A stretch of 40,173 nucleotides of DNA, taken from positions 1 through 40,173 of the forward strand of contig JAICJQ010000012.1 in assembly GCA_025928335.1 (NCBI GenBank). Direction: 5' to 3'. Every line of letters begins with the position of its first letter. The first letter of the stretch is position 1. Source of the DNA: Gemmatimonadaceae bacterium (GTDB taxonomy: Bacteria > Gemmatimonadota > Gemmatimonadetes > Gemmatimonadales > Gemmatimonadaceae). The notes beneath the pieces are model-generated. The model was not told the DNA's origin and made no database searches. It saw only the letters and a program-made list of their open reading frames with translations. The position numbers were made by a program, and so were the translations under genes. Positions 31,133 through 40,052 of the stretch are shown here, piece after piece.

Positions 31133-32622
31133 TCGGCCTGCTCGCGCTTCGGAACCTCGTGCTTCGGCCGTGGCGGTCGCTCTTTCTGCTGTTCGGCTAC
31201 GGGCTCGGTGTGGCCGTCATGATCGTGCTGCTCGCGATCGGCGAGGCGCTGCTCGTGCAGGCGCGTGACGAAAAGCTCGTCGGCGGCGGAGCGATCACTG
31301 TGCTGCCGGAAGGCATCGACGTCGAGGTGATGAAAACCGGCGGTCTGGGTGGTCTCTTCTTCTCGATCGACCATGCCCGGTTCATTTACCGGCAGCTGCT
31401 CGCCGCGCCCCGCCTCTCGTCGAGTGTCGCCGACGTCGCGCCGCAGATCGAGGGAAAGCTCCTCTACCTCCGCACGGCAAATGGACGCGAGACGCCGGTG
31501 CTCGCGGGCGGCGAGATCCCGTCGCGAACGGCGGCACTTGGCGCGATGCCGCCAATCGGCGCCGGCGCTTGGGGCGACGATACGCTCGATCGTGTTTGGC
31601 GCGATCCGTCGCCCGCCGAGCTTCGGCATGCGATCGATCACTTTCACTTGCCGCCACCGTCGGCGCGCGATGATCCGTCCTGGGCCGAGTGGCACTATTT
31701 CAACGTGTTGTCCGCCGACCGGACGCAATGGGCATTCATATCGCTCATCGTCGGCGGCGCGCTACCAAACGGCGAGTGGGGCGGACAGGTTCTGGTCACG
31801 CTCCACGCGCAGGGCGGCGCGTCGCGACGATTTGTCGCCACGGTGCCGTCGCGAGCGGTTCGCTTCTCGACGACCCGCGCCGACGTGTCGGTCGGCGAGT
31901 CGAATGTGACTGTCCTGCCCGACGGCCGCTATCGGGTGCACGCACGAGCGGTCGAAGAAGGAGGTGGTGCGCCGGTCGATGTCGATCTCGTCGTCGCGCC
32001 GGCCGATGCCGCGTATTTCCCTGGATCGGCGCTCGCGGGCGGAGAGGTCGTCTCGGGATACGTGGTTCCTGGATTGCGCGCCAACGCCTCGGGCACGATC
32101 TGCGTCGCCGGGAAGTGCGAGCGATACGACGGCGTGCAGAGCTACCATGACCACAATTGGGGCGTGTGGCGAGGCGTGACGTGGGAGTGGGGTGCCGCTC
32201 GCGCCGGCGCGTACACGCTGCTCTACGGTCGCGTTCAGCCGAGCGACAGCGCGGTCGCGTCCCAGCCGTTGTTCGTCTACGTGGTGGACTCGCTCGGTTT
32301 TCTCGGGCTCTTTCGTCCATCGTCCATTCAGTACGATGACGGTCGTATCGTGCGGGTGAATGGGAAGACCGTCGCCGTTCCGTCGAAGGGGACGATGGTC
32401 GATGTGCGCGGGTCGGACACGCTACGCGTCGAGCTGACGATCGAGGATGCGACGGCGACGGACACGCGCCGTCCGGGAGTGGAGCGCGGCGAGACACTCG
32501 GCAATCGCGCGCTCGCGCGGCCGTACTTCGTTCAGATGAAAGGCCTCATGCGTCTTTCCGGGCGCGTCGCCGGCCATCCGGTGAGCGGCGAAGGCGCCGG
32601 CTTCTTCGAGACCTACCGCTGA
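31129..32622 (+). CDS. AttH/CrtC-type lipocalin-like protein with permease-like N-terminal anchor
   Basis: 497 residues, ATGA overlap with the ATPase. Residues 1-45 (LALRNLVLRPWRSLFLLFGY, GVAVMIVLLAIGEALLVQAR) look like TM1 of a MacB permease, and 50-115 (GGGAITVLPEGIDVEVMKTG) like the start of its periplasmic domain, but no further membrane helices follow. From about 180 comes a double lipocalin-like domain of the AttH/CrtC kind: SWAEWHYFNVLSADRTQWAF (EWHYFN 187-192) and SYHDHNWGVWRGVTWEWGAA (YHDHNWG 339-345). CrtC hydrates carotenoids; AttH acts with the AttEFG ABC genes in Agrobacterium. It is probably an anchored periplasmic partner binding a hydrophobic cargo of this transporter. Confidence 0.82.
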   Translation: MIGLLALRNLVLRPWRSLFLLFGYGLGVAVMIVLLAIGEALLVQARDEKLVGGGAITVLPEGIDVEVMKTGGLGGLFFSIDHARFIYRQLLAAPRLSSSVADVAPQIEGKLLYLRTANGRETPVLAGGEIPSRTAALGAMPPIGAGAWGDDTLDRVWRDPSPAELRHAIDHFHLPPPSARDDPSWAEWHYFNVLSADRTQWAFISLIVGGALPNGEWGGQVLVTLHAQGGASRRFVATVPSRAVRFSTTRADVSVGESNVTVLPDGRYRVHARAVEEGGGAPVDVDLVVAPADAAYFPGSALAGGEVVSGYVVPGLRANASGTICVAGKCERYDGVQSYHDHNWGVWRGVTWEWGAARAGAYTLLYGRVQPSDSAVASQPLFVYVVDSLGFLGLFRPSSIQYDDGRIVRVNGKTVAVPSKGTMVDVRGSDTLRVELTIEDATATDTRRPGVERGETLGNRALARPYFVQMKGLMRLSGRVAGHPVSGEGAGFFETYR

Positions 32623-32629
32623 CGGAGCG

Positions 32630-33232
32630 CTAGGCTCGCCGGTCGTCCAGCTCGTTCGCCGTGCGCGCGCTCTGTTCCGCCACGGCGCGGCGGGCGCGTT
32701 CGTCGAGCTTCGATCGTCCGCGACGAAACCCCTCCGCGGCGTATTCACGAACGCTGATCCAGGTCCCGTTCTTCTCGCTGTACTCCGACCAACCGCGCTC
32801 GAGCTCCGGTTCGACTTCCGTGAATTCCCGCTCGAGAAAGTTCGGATTGTGGCTGGCGATCTGGCCGAGGTAGTAGGCGGGGCGAACGTCGTCGTAGGCG
32901 CGGTCGGCGGCGCGATTCGGAACGTTGTCGTAGTGCTCGCGGAAGTAGGCCTCGTCTTCGTGCGACAGCGAGCTCACCGCCTCGACGATGGCACGACCCG
33001 CCCACCATCCGCCGATCGCGCCCGCGATTCCGCCGATCAATGCGCCGACCGGACCGGCAGCCGATCCGATACCGGCTCCGAGGAGCACCCCCGAAAGTCC
33101 GCCGGCGGTCTCGCCGATCTGGTCGGCGACGCTCGGGTTCCCGTGATGACTGCCAAGCGCCGCGTCCTTCGCCCGCTCGAGCTTCCCGTCGATGGAATCG
33201 CCGAGATTCTTCGACCGCCGATCGTCGCGCAT
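32630..33232 (-). CDS. Glycine-zipper protein of unknown function
   Basis: 200 residues from ATG 33232, with GGAGAAGG upstream (a longer start has none). A charged N-terminus (RDDRRSKNLGDSIDGKLERA) precedes a glycine-zipper hairpin, GGLSGVLLGAGIGSAAGPVG and ALIGGIAGAIGGWWAGRAIV (about 44-81), then a hydrophilic domain with HEDEAYFREHYDNVPNRAAD, YDDVRPAYYLGQIASHNPNF, VEPELERGW and TWISVREYAAEGF. The latter pattern occurs in conserved proteins of many bacteria, function unknown. Membrane association through the zipper is likely. Head-to-head with the DUF72 gene, 100 bp apart. Confidence 0.82.
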   Translation of the reverse strand: MRDDRRSKNLGDSIDGKLERAKDAALGSHHGNPSVADQIGETAGGLSGVLLGAGIGSAAGPVGALIGGIAGAIGGWWAGRAIVEAVSSLSHEDEAYFREHYDNVPNRAADRAYDDVRPAYYLGQIASHNPNFLEREFTEVEPELERGWSEYSEKNGTWISVREYAAEGFRRGRSKLDERARRAVAEQSARTANELDDRRA

Positions 33233-33332
33233 GCCTTCTCCGGGTGGGTTGCCGATAGCGGGCGCAAGAACGAGACCGCGTACCGGCCCGCAAACTCTTG
33301 ACGTCCCGCAACCTTGCGTGCCGATTCCATTT

Positions 33333-34142
33333 ATGCCGGCACGAATTCGAATAGGCACGCAGGGATGGAACTACGAGGCGTGGGTCGGGCCGTTCTATCC
33401 CGATGGCACGCGCCCGGCCGACTACCTGACAATCTATGCGCGAGGGTTCGACACCGTCGAAGTGGACTCGACGTTCTACGCGATCCCCGTTGCCAAAACG
33501 GTCCGCGGATGGGCGCAGCGCACTCCGGACGACTTCGTTTTCGCCCTCAAGCTGCCGCAGGAGATCACCCACGAGCGACGCCTCCGCAACGTGGACGACC
33601 TCGCCGCCGAATTTTTTGACCGGATTCGAGAGTTGGGGCCAAAGCTGGGCCCGGTGCTGATTCAGCTGGGTCCGGATTTTGGTCCTACGGAGCTGCCCGC
33701 GGTCGCGCAATTCCTACCGAAGTTGCCGCGCGACATTCGCTTCGCGATCGAGTTCCGCCAGCGCGGCTGGATCCATGACGGCGTGCTCGCGCTCCTTGCC
33801 GAACACCACGTCGCGCTGACGCTGAGCGACGGTCGTTGGATCCCGCGCAAGCAAATGATGCAACTCGCCACCAGGCCGACCTCGGACTTTCTGTACATCA
33901 GATGGATGGGCGCCGACCAGAGCATCGTCGACTATTCGAGAATTCAAATCGACCGTAGCCGAGAGCTCGAGTCGTGGACCGGCGTGTTATGGCCGTACGC
34001 CGAACAGGGGCGGGAAGTATTCGGATACGTGAACAACCATTTCGCCGGCCATTCGCCCGAATCGGCGCGCGAGCTTCAACGCCTGTTGGGCCAGCAAGTT
34101 GTCGAGCCGGAGAATCTTGGGGAGCAGATCAGCCTGTTCTAA
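33333..34142 (+). CDS. DUF72 (YecE-like) protein
   Basis: 269 residues from ATG 33333; the frame extends upstream into the neighbour but MPARIRIGTQGWNYEAWVGP is the family start. TIM-barrel-like DUF72 markers: GFDTVEVDSTFYAIP, FVFALKLPQEITHERRLRN, LIQLGPDF, FAIEFRQRGW, DFLYIRWMGAD, and the ending VFGYVNNHFAGHSPESAREL. The family has no proven activity. Soluble, no signal peptide. Divergent from the glycine-zipper gene, so the 100-bp region between holds both promoters. Confidence 0.93.
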   Translation: MPARIRIGTQGWNYEAWVGPFYPDGTRPADYLTIYARGFDTVEVDSTFYAIPVAKTVRGWAQRTPDDFVFALKLPQEITHERRLRNVDDLAAEFFDRIRELGPKLGPVLIQLGPDFGPTELPAVAQFLPKLPRDIRFAIEFRQRGWIHDGVLALLAEHHVALTLSDGRWIPRKQMMQLATRPTSDFLYIRWMGADQSIVDYSRIQIDRSRELESWTGVLWPYAEQGREVFGYVNNHFAGHSPESARELQRLLGQQVVEPENLGEQISLF

Positions 34143-34322
34143 GCTGGCCGCAGTTCCGAGCCGGAGGGCTCGCTCCGCCCCCCACCGCAGCCCCTTCAAA
34201 GCAGTTCATCCTGTTAGTGTCCCGTTCAATCCGGTTTTTAACCCGTGTCCAGTTGCCCGTACCGACGACGGGCTCAAATCGCCGGCGTTAGCGTCGGACG
34301 GCCCTCGCAATAAATTCCAGAT
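34143..34322. other. Intergenic region with small hairpin
   Basis: A perfect 6-bp stem CGAGCC-GGAG-GGCTCG lies at 34157-34172, just after the DUF72 stop; no T-run follows, so it is at most a weak terminator. The rest must contain the promoter of the next operon, but I see no convincing -35/-10 pair. The start is preceded by an AT-rich AATAAATTCC (34309-34318). Confidence 0.4.
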
Positions 34323-35510
34323 ATGGCAATCGCCGTCCATCCGCGCACCACAATCCGAACAGCCGAACGGAGTGTGGAGCGGACGTCTACGCTCTGGCAC
34401 GCCTACACCGTGCTATTCGGCGCGACGTGCGTGATGGTCGGCGTGTACTGGGACATCTCGTGGCACATGTCCATCGGCCGCGACACATTCTGGACGCCGG
34501 CCCATTTGCTCATTCAAGCTGGTGGGCTCATTGCCGGCCTGAGCTCCGGGTACGTCGCGCTGCACACGACCTTCCGCGGCAGCGACGCCGAGCGGGCGTC
34601 GACCGTGAGCTTTTGGGGATTTCGGGCCCCGTTGGGCGCGTGGATTTGCATCTGGGGCTGCGGCGCGATGCTCGCGTCGGCGCCGTTCGACAACTGGTGG
34701 CACAACGCCTACGGTCTCGACGTGCGAATCATTAGTCCGCCGCACGCCGTGCTCGCGATTGGGATCTTCTCGATCTGTGTCGGCGCAATGCTGCTCACGC
34801 TCGCCCAGCAGAACCGGGCGGGTGACGCGCTTCGACGGCGCTTGGCGTGGGTCCTCGCGGGAGCCGGCGGGCTGTTCATCATGAACTTTGCGCTCTTCCT
34901 CACGGAGTACAGTGAGCGCCGGATGATGCACAGCGCGTTCTTCTATCAGGTGGCCGCCGCCGTCTTTCCCTTCGCCCTTACGGCGATGTCGCGCGCCATC
35001 AAACTGCGCTGGCCGGCGACCGCGGCGGCGGCGGCGTACACGGCCGTGATGTTGCTGCTGATGTGGATCATCCAGCTGTTTCCGGCGACGCCGAAATTGG
35101 GACCGATCTATCAGCACATCACGCACATGGTGACGCTGTCCTTCCCGCTGCTGCTGATCGTACCGGCGATCTGCGTTGATTTCGTGTTGCGCCAAGTCGG
35201 CGACCGTTGGGGCACTTATCGGCTCGCGCCGGTAGTCGGCGTCGTGTTCGTTCTCGCATTTGTCGCCGTGCAATGGCCGTTCGCGACCTTCCTCGTCACG
35301 AATCCCATGGCGCGGGGGCCGCTGTTCAACGCCGACAACTTCGTTTACTGGATGAGCCCGACCTACGAGGCCCTCACCTATCGCTTCGACCCGCCGCCGG
35401 CGAACGCGCTGCCGTTCGCGGTCCAACTGTTGTTCGCCGTTGCTATCGCCAGCGTTTCCGCCGGCTTGGGCCTCGTGCGCGGACGGTGGATGACACGAGT
35501 CCAGCGATGA
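34323..35510 (+). CDS. Polytopic membrane protein with conserved-looking His motifs
   Basis: 395 residues with about ten hydrophobic helices (roughly 25-45, 60-80, 97-117, 140-160, 173-193, 206-222, 230-252, 265-288, 300-322, 362-382). Histidines sit in motif-like clusters: VYWDISWHMSIG and TPAHLLIQ near helices 1-2, then DNWWHNAYGLDVRIISPPHA (131-150 region) and YQHITHMV before helix 8. The W-H...G-D...SPPH pattern recalls a family of bacterial membrane proteins of unknown role, possibly metal-linked. It is coupled (ATGA) to a HLHP protein and then SURF1, so a job in cytochrome oxidase or copper handling is inferred. Confidence 0.72.
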   Translation: MAIAVHPRTTIRTAERSVERTSTLWHAYTVLFGATCVMVGVYWDISWHMSIGRDTFWTPAHLLIQAGGLIAGLSSGYVALHTTFRGSDAERASTVSFWGFRAPLGAWICIWGCGAMLASAPFDNWWHNAYGLDVRIISPPHAVLAIGIFSICVGAMLLTLAQQNRAGDALRRRLAWVLAGAGGLFIMNFALFLTEYSERRMMHSAFFYQVAAAVFPFALTAMSRAIKLRWPATAAAAAYTAVMLLLMWIIQLFPATPKLGPIYQHITHMVTLSFPLLLIVPAICVDFVLRQVGDRWGTYRLAPVVGVVFVLAFVAVQWPFATFLVTNPMARGPLFNADNFVYWMSPTYEALTYRFDPPPANALPFAVQLLFAVAIASVSAGLGLVRGRWMTRVQR

Positions 35511-36979
35511 GGCGCTTCCGCGCCGTGCTGCTCGCGGTCGGCTTGGCCGCGGTCGCCACGGCGCACATCGGCAGCCCCGATGTTCTGTTCGACGGTGCCG
35601 CCGGTGCCTATCCCGTGCGAGTCGTCGTCCGGCCGCCAAACGTCGTGCCGGGTCTTGCCGAAGTCGTTGTTCGAACGACGGCGACCGACGTTCAAAGAAT
35701 CGTCATCCAACCGGTCTTCTGGCGAACTGGGGTCGCCGGTGCACCACGTGGCGACGAGATGTCGCGCGTCGCTGGACAAAGCGGAACGTTCACCGGCCAG
35801 CTTTGGCTGATGGCGCGGGGATCGTCGAGCGTTTACGTCACCGTCCACGGGGGGCGCGGTGAGGGGCAGGTCATCGTGCCCGTCAATTCCTTCGCGACCG
35901 GCCGCCTCGATCTGTCGCCCGGCTTGACCGCGATGCTGGTCGTCCTCGGGCTGCTGCTTGTCGCCGGACTCGTCACGATCGTGCGCGCCGCGGTGGGCGA
36001 GAGTCTCGTGCCTCCGGGAGCAACCCTGGAGCCGGCGAAGCGACGGCGGGCGAATGTCATCGCCGTCGCGGCGGTCCCGGTCCTCGCGGTCATTCTCTTC
36101 GGCGGTGCGAAATGGTGGAACGCGGTCGACGCGGACTATCGAAGGTCCCTGTTCCGCGCGCCCGCGGTCGACCCATCCCTCGACGCCGACGGACGGACGC
36201 TGCGCCTCGCCATCCACGACACCAGTCAGTTTCGCGCGATCTTCAGCCCGGTCGCGCCGGACCACGGGAAGATGATGCACCTCTTCCTCGTGCGCTCTCC
36301 GTCGATGGACGCGTTCGCGCATTTGCACCCCGTGCAGCTCGACTCGCTGGTTTTTCAGACGAACGTGCCCGATCTGCCGGCCGGCGACTACCGGCTTTTC
36401 GGCGACATCATGCTGGAGAACGGGACGAGCCTCACCGTGTCGAACGTCGTTCGGTTCGGCCAGGCGAGTCATTCCGCGCCCTCGGATAGCGACGATGCGT
36501 GGACGGCCAGCGTGGCCGCCGTCCCCGCGCGTGCAAACGCAGTCGCACCGATGGGCCATGGGTATCGATTGGCGTGGACGGGCGGCGATGGCGCGCTGCC
36601 TTCGAACACGCCACTCGATCTGCGCTTCATCGTCGTCGACTCGGCCGGCAATCCGGCGCGACTCGAGCCATATCTCGGGATGGCGGCGCATGCCGTCGTC
36701 CTGCGTGACGATGGATCGGTCTTCATCCATCTTCATCCGATGGGGACGGTGGCGACAACCGCCCAGCAGATCTACAAGGCGCGCGATCGCGGAGACACCA
36801 CGACGGGAGGGCGGCTGCGACCGGACGTGTTTTCCGACTCTTCGATGACGTCGATGTCGTTCAATGGCGCGCTGACCTTTCCGTATGAGTTTCCGAAGTC
36901 TGGCCGCTACCGGATATGGGTCCAGGCAAAGCCGACGCACGAGGTCCTCACCGGCGCGTTCGACGTCGAGGTGCGGTGA
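35507..36979 (+). CDS. Membrane-anchored protein with two HLHP putative metal-binding motifs
   Basis: 490 residues from ATG 35507 (ATGA overlap). Signal peptide MRRFRAVLLAVGLAAVATAH, an extracytoplasmic domain 21-135, helices at about 139-160 and 183-200, then a long C-terminal domain likely outside the cytoplasm. That domain has two related units: GKMMHLFLVRSPSMDAFAHL-HP (HLHP 272-275) and MAAHAVVLRDDGSVFIHLHP (HLHP 408-411), each with an extra upstream His. The pattern occurs in YtkA/FixH-like and copper-associated proteins. Function not established; metal or copper chaperoning for oxidase assembly is plausible beside SURF1. Confidence 0.74.
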   Translation: MRRFRAVLLAVGLAAVATAHIGSPDVLFDGAAGAYPVRVVVRPPNVVPGLAEVVVRTTATDVQRIVIQPVFWRTGVAGAPRGDEMSRVAGQSGTFTGQLWLMARGSSSVYVTVHGGRGEGQVIVPVNSFATGRLDLSPGLTAMLVVLGLLLVAGLVTIVRAAVGESLVPPGATLEPAKRRRANVIAVAAVPVLAVILFGGAKWWNAVDADYRRSLFRAPAVDPSLDADGRTLRLAIHDTSQFRAIFSPVAPDHGKMMHLFLVRSPSMDAFAHLHPVQLDSLVFQTNVPDLPAGDYRLFGDIMLENGTSLTVSNVVRFGQASHSAPSDSDDAWTASVAAVPARANAVAPMGHGYRLAWTGGDGALPSNTPLDLRFIVVDSAGNPARLEPYLGMAAHAVVLRDDGSVFIHLHPMGTVATTAQQIYKARDRGDTTTGGRLRPDVFSDSSMTSMSFNGALTFPYEFPKSGRYRIWVQAKPTHEVLTGAFDVEVR

Positions 36980-37728
36980 ATCCGACCCGCCTTCGCATTT
37001 TCGTGCTGTTTGCCGTGGCCAGCGCCGCGGTGTTCGTGCGTCTCGGAGTTTGGCAGCTACATCGCCGCGGTGAGCGTCGCGCGCAGAACGCCGTCATCGT
37101 GGCGCGGCAGCAAGACACCGAACGGGACGTGCGCGGCCTGTCTCTCACCGACACGACGGCGCTGCGCTTCCGACGCGTGCGCGTTCTCGGAGTCCCCGAC
37201 TACGATCATGAGCTGATTCTCGCCGCCCGCTCGCACAACGGCGCGCCGGGCGTGAATCTGCTGACGCCAGTACGCGTCGCCGGCCGGGACACGGCGGTGC
37301 TCGTCAACCGTGGCTGGGTGTATGCGCCTGACGGCGCGACGATCGACGAAAAGAGATTCCGCGAGAGCGACACGGCGTTCGTCGGATACGCCGAGGACTA
37401 TCCGTCAGCGACGGGTGGCTCGTATGCCAGCAAGCCAAGCGTGCTCGCGCGACTCGGAGCGGACGTAGCCGCCCGTGCGCTGCCGTATCCGATTGCGCGC
37501 TTCTACGTCGTTGCGCTGGGCGATTCGGCCGGCGCGGCGGACCGGCCTGCCAGGCTCACCGTTCCGCCGCTCGACGAAGGCCCGCACCTGAGCTACGCAA
37601 TCCAGTGGTTCGCGTTCGCGGCAATCGCCCTCGCCGGCGCGGCGTTCGTCGTCAAGCAGGCACGTGATGCGCCGCGTGGGCCGACGGTTGGTCGCGGCGC
37701 TTCCGCCGGATCCGGCGCATCAGGCTGA
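36976..37728 (+). CDS. SURF1-family cytochrome oxidase assembly protein
   Basis: 250 residues from GTG 36976, overlapping the previous TGA (GTGA). SURF1 features: TM1 LRIFVLFAVASAAVFVRLGV followed by WQLHRRGERRAQ; FRRVRVLGVPDYDHELILAA-R; GAPGVNLLTPVRVAG; VLVNRGWVYAPDG; and the second helix region PHLSYAIQWFAFAAIALAGA. SURF1/Shy1 assists haem a insertion into subunit I of aa3-type oxidase in the inner membrane. An Ala/Gly tail (PTVGRGASAGSGASG) overlaps in antisense with a possible small gene. No oxidase subunits lie in the window. Confidence 0.93.
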   Translation: MNPTRLRIFVLFAVASAAVFVRLGVWQLHRRGERRAQNAVIVARQQDTERDVRGLSLTDTTALRFRRVRVLGVPDYDHELILAARSHNGAPGVNLLTPVRVAGRDTAVLVNRGWVYAPDGATIDEKRFRESDTAFVGYAEDYPSATGGSYASKPSVLARLGADVAARALPYPIARFYVVALGDSAGAADRPARLTVPPLDEGPHLSYAIQWFAFAAIALAGAAFVVKQARDAPRGPTVGRGASAGSGASG

Positions 37729-37873
37729 TGGTCGAGTCGCCGAGCGCGGCGATGACGATGATGGCGAGCGGTTGGGTGACCACGATCGTCGAACCGATGA
37801 CGAGGAGGGTCAGGATAGTCAGCGTCGAGAGCGGGCAATGCGCGAGTAGCCACTCGGCCAAATCATCGGCCAT
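37652..37873 (-). CDS. Possible small membrane protein overlapping SURF1 3' end
   Basis: 73 residues from ATG 37873 (a longer start at 37915 exists). MADDLAEWLLAHCPLSTLTI leads into a hydrophobic stretch (LLVIGSTIVVTQPLAIIVIA), then STISLMRRIRRKRRDQPS, a positive-inside tail. The last 77 bp overlap the end of SURF1 in antisense. There is no clear ribosome site. It fills most of the otherwise empty 280-bp gap, which favours a real gene, but the GC-rich third-position bias makes chance frames common. Confidence 0.35.
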   Translation of the reverse strand: MADDLAEWLLAHCPLSTLTILTLLVIGSTIVVTQPLAIIVIAALGDSTISLMRRIRRKRRDQPSAHAAHHVPA

Positions 37874-38007
37874 CAGCGCATATTCGGCCACGCGGGATGG
37901 GCGCGGAGGATGCATACTTGAGGATGGATGGGGTAGGAAACCACAGGATCGGGCGGCGTCGCCGTATCCCTAAGCTGTGGACGGACAACCCTTGGAGTGA
38001 GTAATCC

Positions 38008-39921
38008 ATGTCACAGCAAACTTCCGGATTGGCCACGGAGAAGGAGGCCCGCGATGTCGCCGAGGCGGCGCGCGAGAGCGAGTGGTCAGGTCCGAGCTTC
38101 GTTCGCGAGCTGTTCCTGGGGCGCTTCCGCCTCGATTTGATCCATCCGCACCCCGAAGAAGATCCGGCAGAGGTCGAGCGCGCCAAGCCCTTCTTCGATC
38201 GCCTCGAGGCATTTCTACGCCGGATCGATTCCGACATGATCGACCGGACGGGTGAAATCCCCGAGGAATACGTGCAGGAGCTGCGCGACATGGGTGCCTT
38301 CGGTATCAAGATTCCGAAGGAGTACGGTGGCCTCGGGTTGTCGTATTCGAGTTATGTGAAGGCGATGGCGATGGTGACGTCGAAAGACGGATCGCTGACC
38401 GCGCTTCTCTCGGCCCATCAATCGATTGGGCTGCCGCAGCCACTCAAACTCTTTGGGAGCGAAGAGCAGAAGGCAAAATTCTTTCCACGTCTGGCGAAGG
38501 GCGCGATCAGCGCGTTTGCGCTCACCGAAGTCGACGCCGGTTCCGATCCGGCGAACATGCACTCGCACGCCGAGCCTTCGGCGGACGGATCGCACTTCAT
38601 CCTGAATGGCGAGAAACTTTGGTGCACGAACGGGACGCGCGCCGATCTGTTCGTGGTGATGGCGCGGACCCCGGACGTCGTTGTGAACGGAAAGTCGCGA
38701 AAGCAGATCACGGCGTTCATCGTCGAAGCGTCCTGGCCCGGAGTCGAGGTCGTGCATCGCTGCCGGTTCATGGGGCTCAAGGCGATCGAGAACGGCGTGA
38801 TTCGCTTCACGAATGTGAAGATTCCGAGCGAGAACGTGCTCTGGGGAACGGGTAAGGGACTCAAGATCGCGCTCATCACGCTCAACACTGGGCGTCTCAC
38901 GCTGCCGGCAAGCGCCGCGGGCGGAAGCAAGGCGTTGCTGCTCGCCTCACGAACCTGGGCGCAGGAGCGGGTGCAGTGGGGCGCACCCATCGGCAAGCAC
39001 GAGGCGGTCGCGAAGAAAGTCGGAATGATGGCGGCGAACACCTTCGCGATGGAGGCAATCTCGGGCCTCACCGTGGCGATGGCCGAGCGCGGGAATTATG
39101 ACATTCGACTCGAGGCGGCGATCGCCAAGATGTACAACACGGAGCATGGTTGGCACATCGTGGACGACGCGCTGCAGATCCGCGGCGGTCGGGGCTACGA
39201 GACCGCCGACTCGCTCCGCGCCCGCGGCGAACGGCCGATTCCGATCGAGCGCGCGATGCGCGACGCGCGCATCAATCTGATCTTCGAGGGATCATCGGAG
39301 ATCATGAGATTGTTCATCGCGCGCGAGGCCGTGGACCATCATTTCAAGACGGCATTCGCTTTGGTGGACAAGGAGTCCAGCACGTCGGACAAAGTCGCGG
39401 CGTTCGGTCGCGTGATGAAGTTCTATCCGGCGTGGTATCCGAAGCGCTGGATCGGACGCGGTCAGGTGCCCGGTGCGTTCGGCGACTTCGGCGAGCTCGC
39501 GGGCCACATGCGCTACGCCGAGCGGCACACGCGAAAGCTCGGTCGCGCGATCTTCCACGCGATGGTGCGATTCGGCCCCAAGCTCGAGCGTCGGCAACTC
39601 GTTCTCTTCCGCGCCGTGGACATCGGCGCTGAGCTGTTCGCGATGACCGCCGCGTGCGTGCGCGCGACGTGGCTGGCGAAGTCAGGCAACCGGCACGCCG
39701 TCGCCCTCGCCGACCTGTTCTGCCGCGCCGCGCGCGAGCGCGTCGATCGATTGTTCGACGAGTTTTATGGGAAGTACGACGCCGCGCTATATCGCGTCGC
39801 GCAGGAGGTCATGAAGGGCGAATACGCGTGGCTCGAGACGGGGATCATCAGTCCCCTCGAGCCGACGGGCGAACCGCGTTTAGACTGGCCTCGATCGGCG
39901 ATACCTGACGCCGCCGACTAG
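38008..39921 (+). CDS. Acyl-CoA dehydrogenase, long form (VLCAD/ACAD9-like)
   Basis: 637 residues, GGAG upstream at 37994-37997. N-terminal helical domain 60-165 (DMGAFGIKIPKEYGGLGLSY), FAD-binding beta-domain with FALTEVDAGSDPANMHSHAE and GEKLWCTNGTRADLFVVMAR, and C-terminal helical domain with the ALQIRGGRGYETADSLRARG segment and INLIFEGSSEIMRLFIARE, where Glu427 is the likely catalytic base. It oxidises an acyl-CoA to the trans-2-enoyl-CoA and passes electrons to ETF. Residues 450-637 are an extra C-terminal domain as in VLCAD/ACAD9, which favours long-chain substrates and membrane association. It stands alone, no other beta-oxidation genes adjoin. Confidence 0.95.
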   Translation: MSQQTSGLATEKEARDVAEAARESEWSGPSFVRELFLGRFRLDLIHPHPEEDPAEVERAKPFFDRLEAFLRRIDSDMIDRTGEIPEEYVQELRDMGAFGIKIPKEYGGLGLSYSSYVKAMAMVTSKDGSLTALLSAHQSIGLPQPLKLFGSEEQKAKFFPRLAKGAISAFALTEVDAGSDPANMHSHAEPSADGSHFILNGEKLWCTNGTRADLFVVMARTPDVVVNGKSRKQITAFIVEASWPGVEVVHRCRFMGLKAIENGVIRFTNVKIPSENVLWGTGKGLKIALITLNTGRLTLPASAAGGSKALLLASRTWAQERVQWGAPIGKHEAVAKKVGMMAANTFAMEAISGLTVAMAERGNYDIRLEAAIAKMYNTEHGWHIVDDALQIRGGRGYETADSLRARGERPIPIERAMRDARINLIFEGSSEIMRLFIAREAVDHHFKTAFALVDKESSTSDKVAAFGRVMKFYPAWYPKRWIGRGQVPGAFGDFGELAGHMRYAERHTRKLGRAIFHAMVRFGPKLERRQLVLFRAVDIGAELFAMTAACVRATWLAKSGNRHAVALADLFCRAARERVDRLFDEFYGKYDAALYRVAQEVMKGEYAWLETGIISPLEPTGEPRLDWPRSAIPDAAD

Positions 39922-40052
39922 CTGCTTTCTCGCACGATCAAGCGAGTCCGCATCGAAGGAACGACCTACGGAGCTTACCGCTGGCCTGACAGCTTCGTCG
40001 ATTTCGGGCGGCAACCCGCGCAACGAACTTTTCTCACGTCTGAGACCTCGCT

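Noticed and set aside
34413-36940. Two long minus-strand frames (408 and 520 residues) opposite the SURF1-linked genes
   Set aside because: Composition typical of GC-rich antisense frames (Arg, Asp, His); the sense proteins have membrane helices, coupling and motifs.
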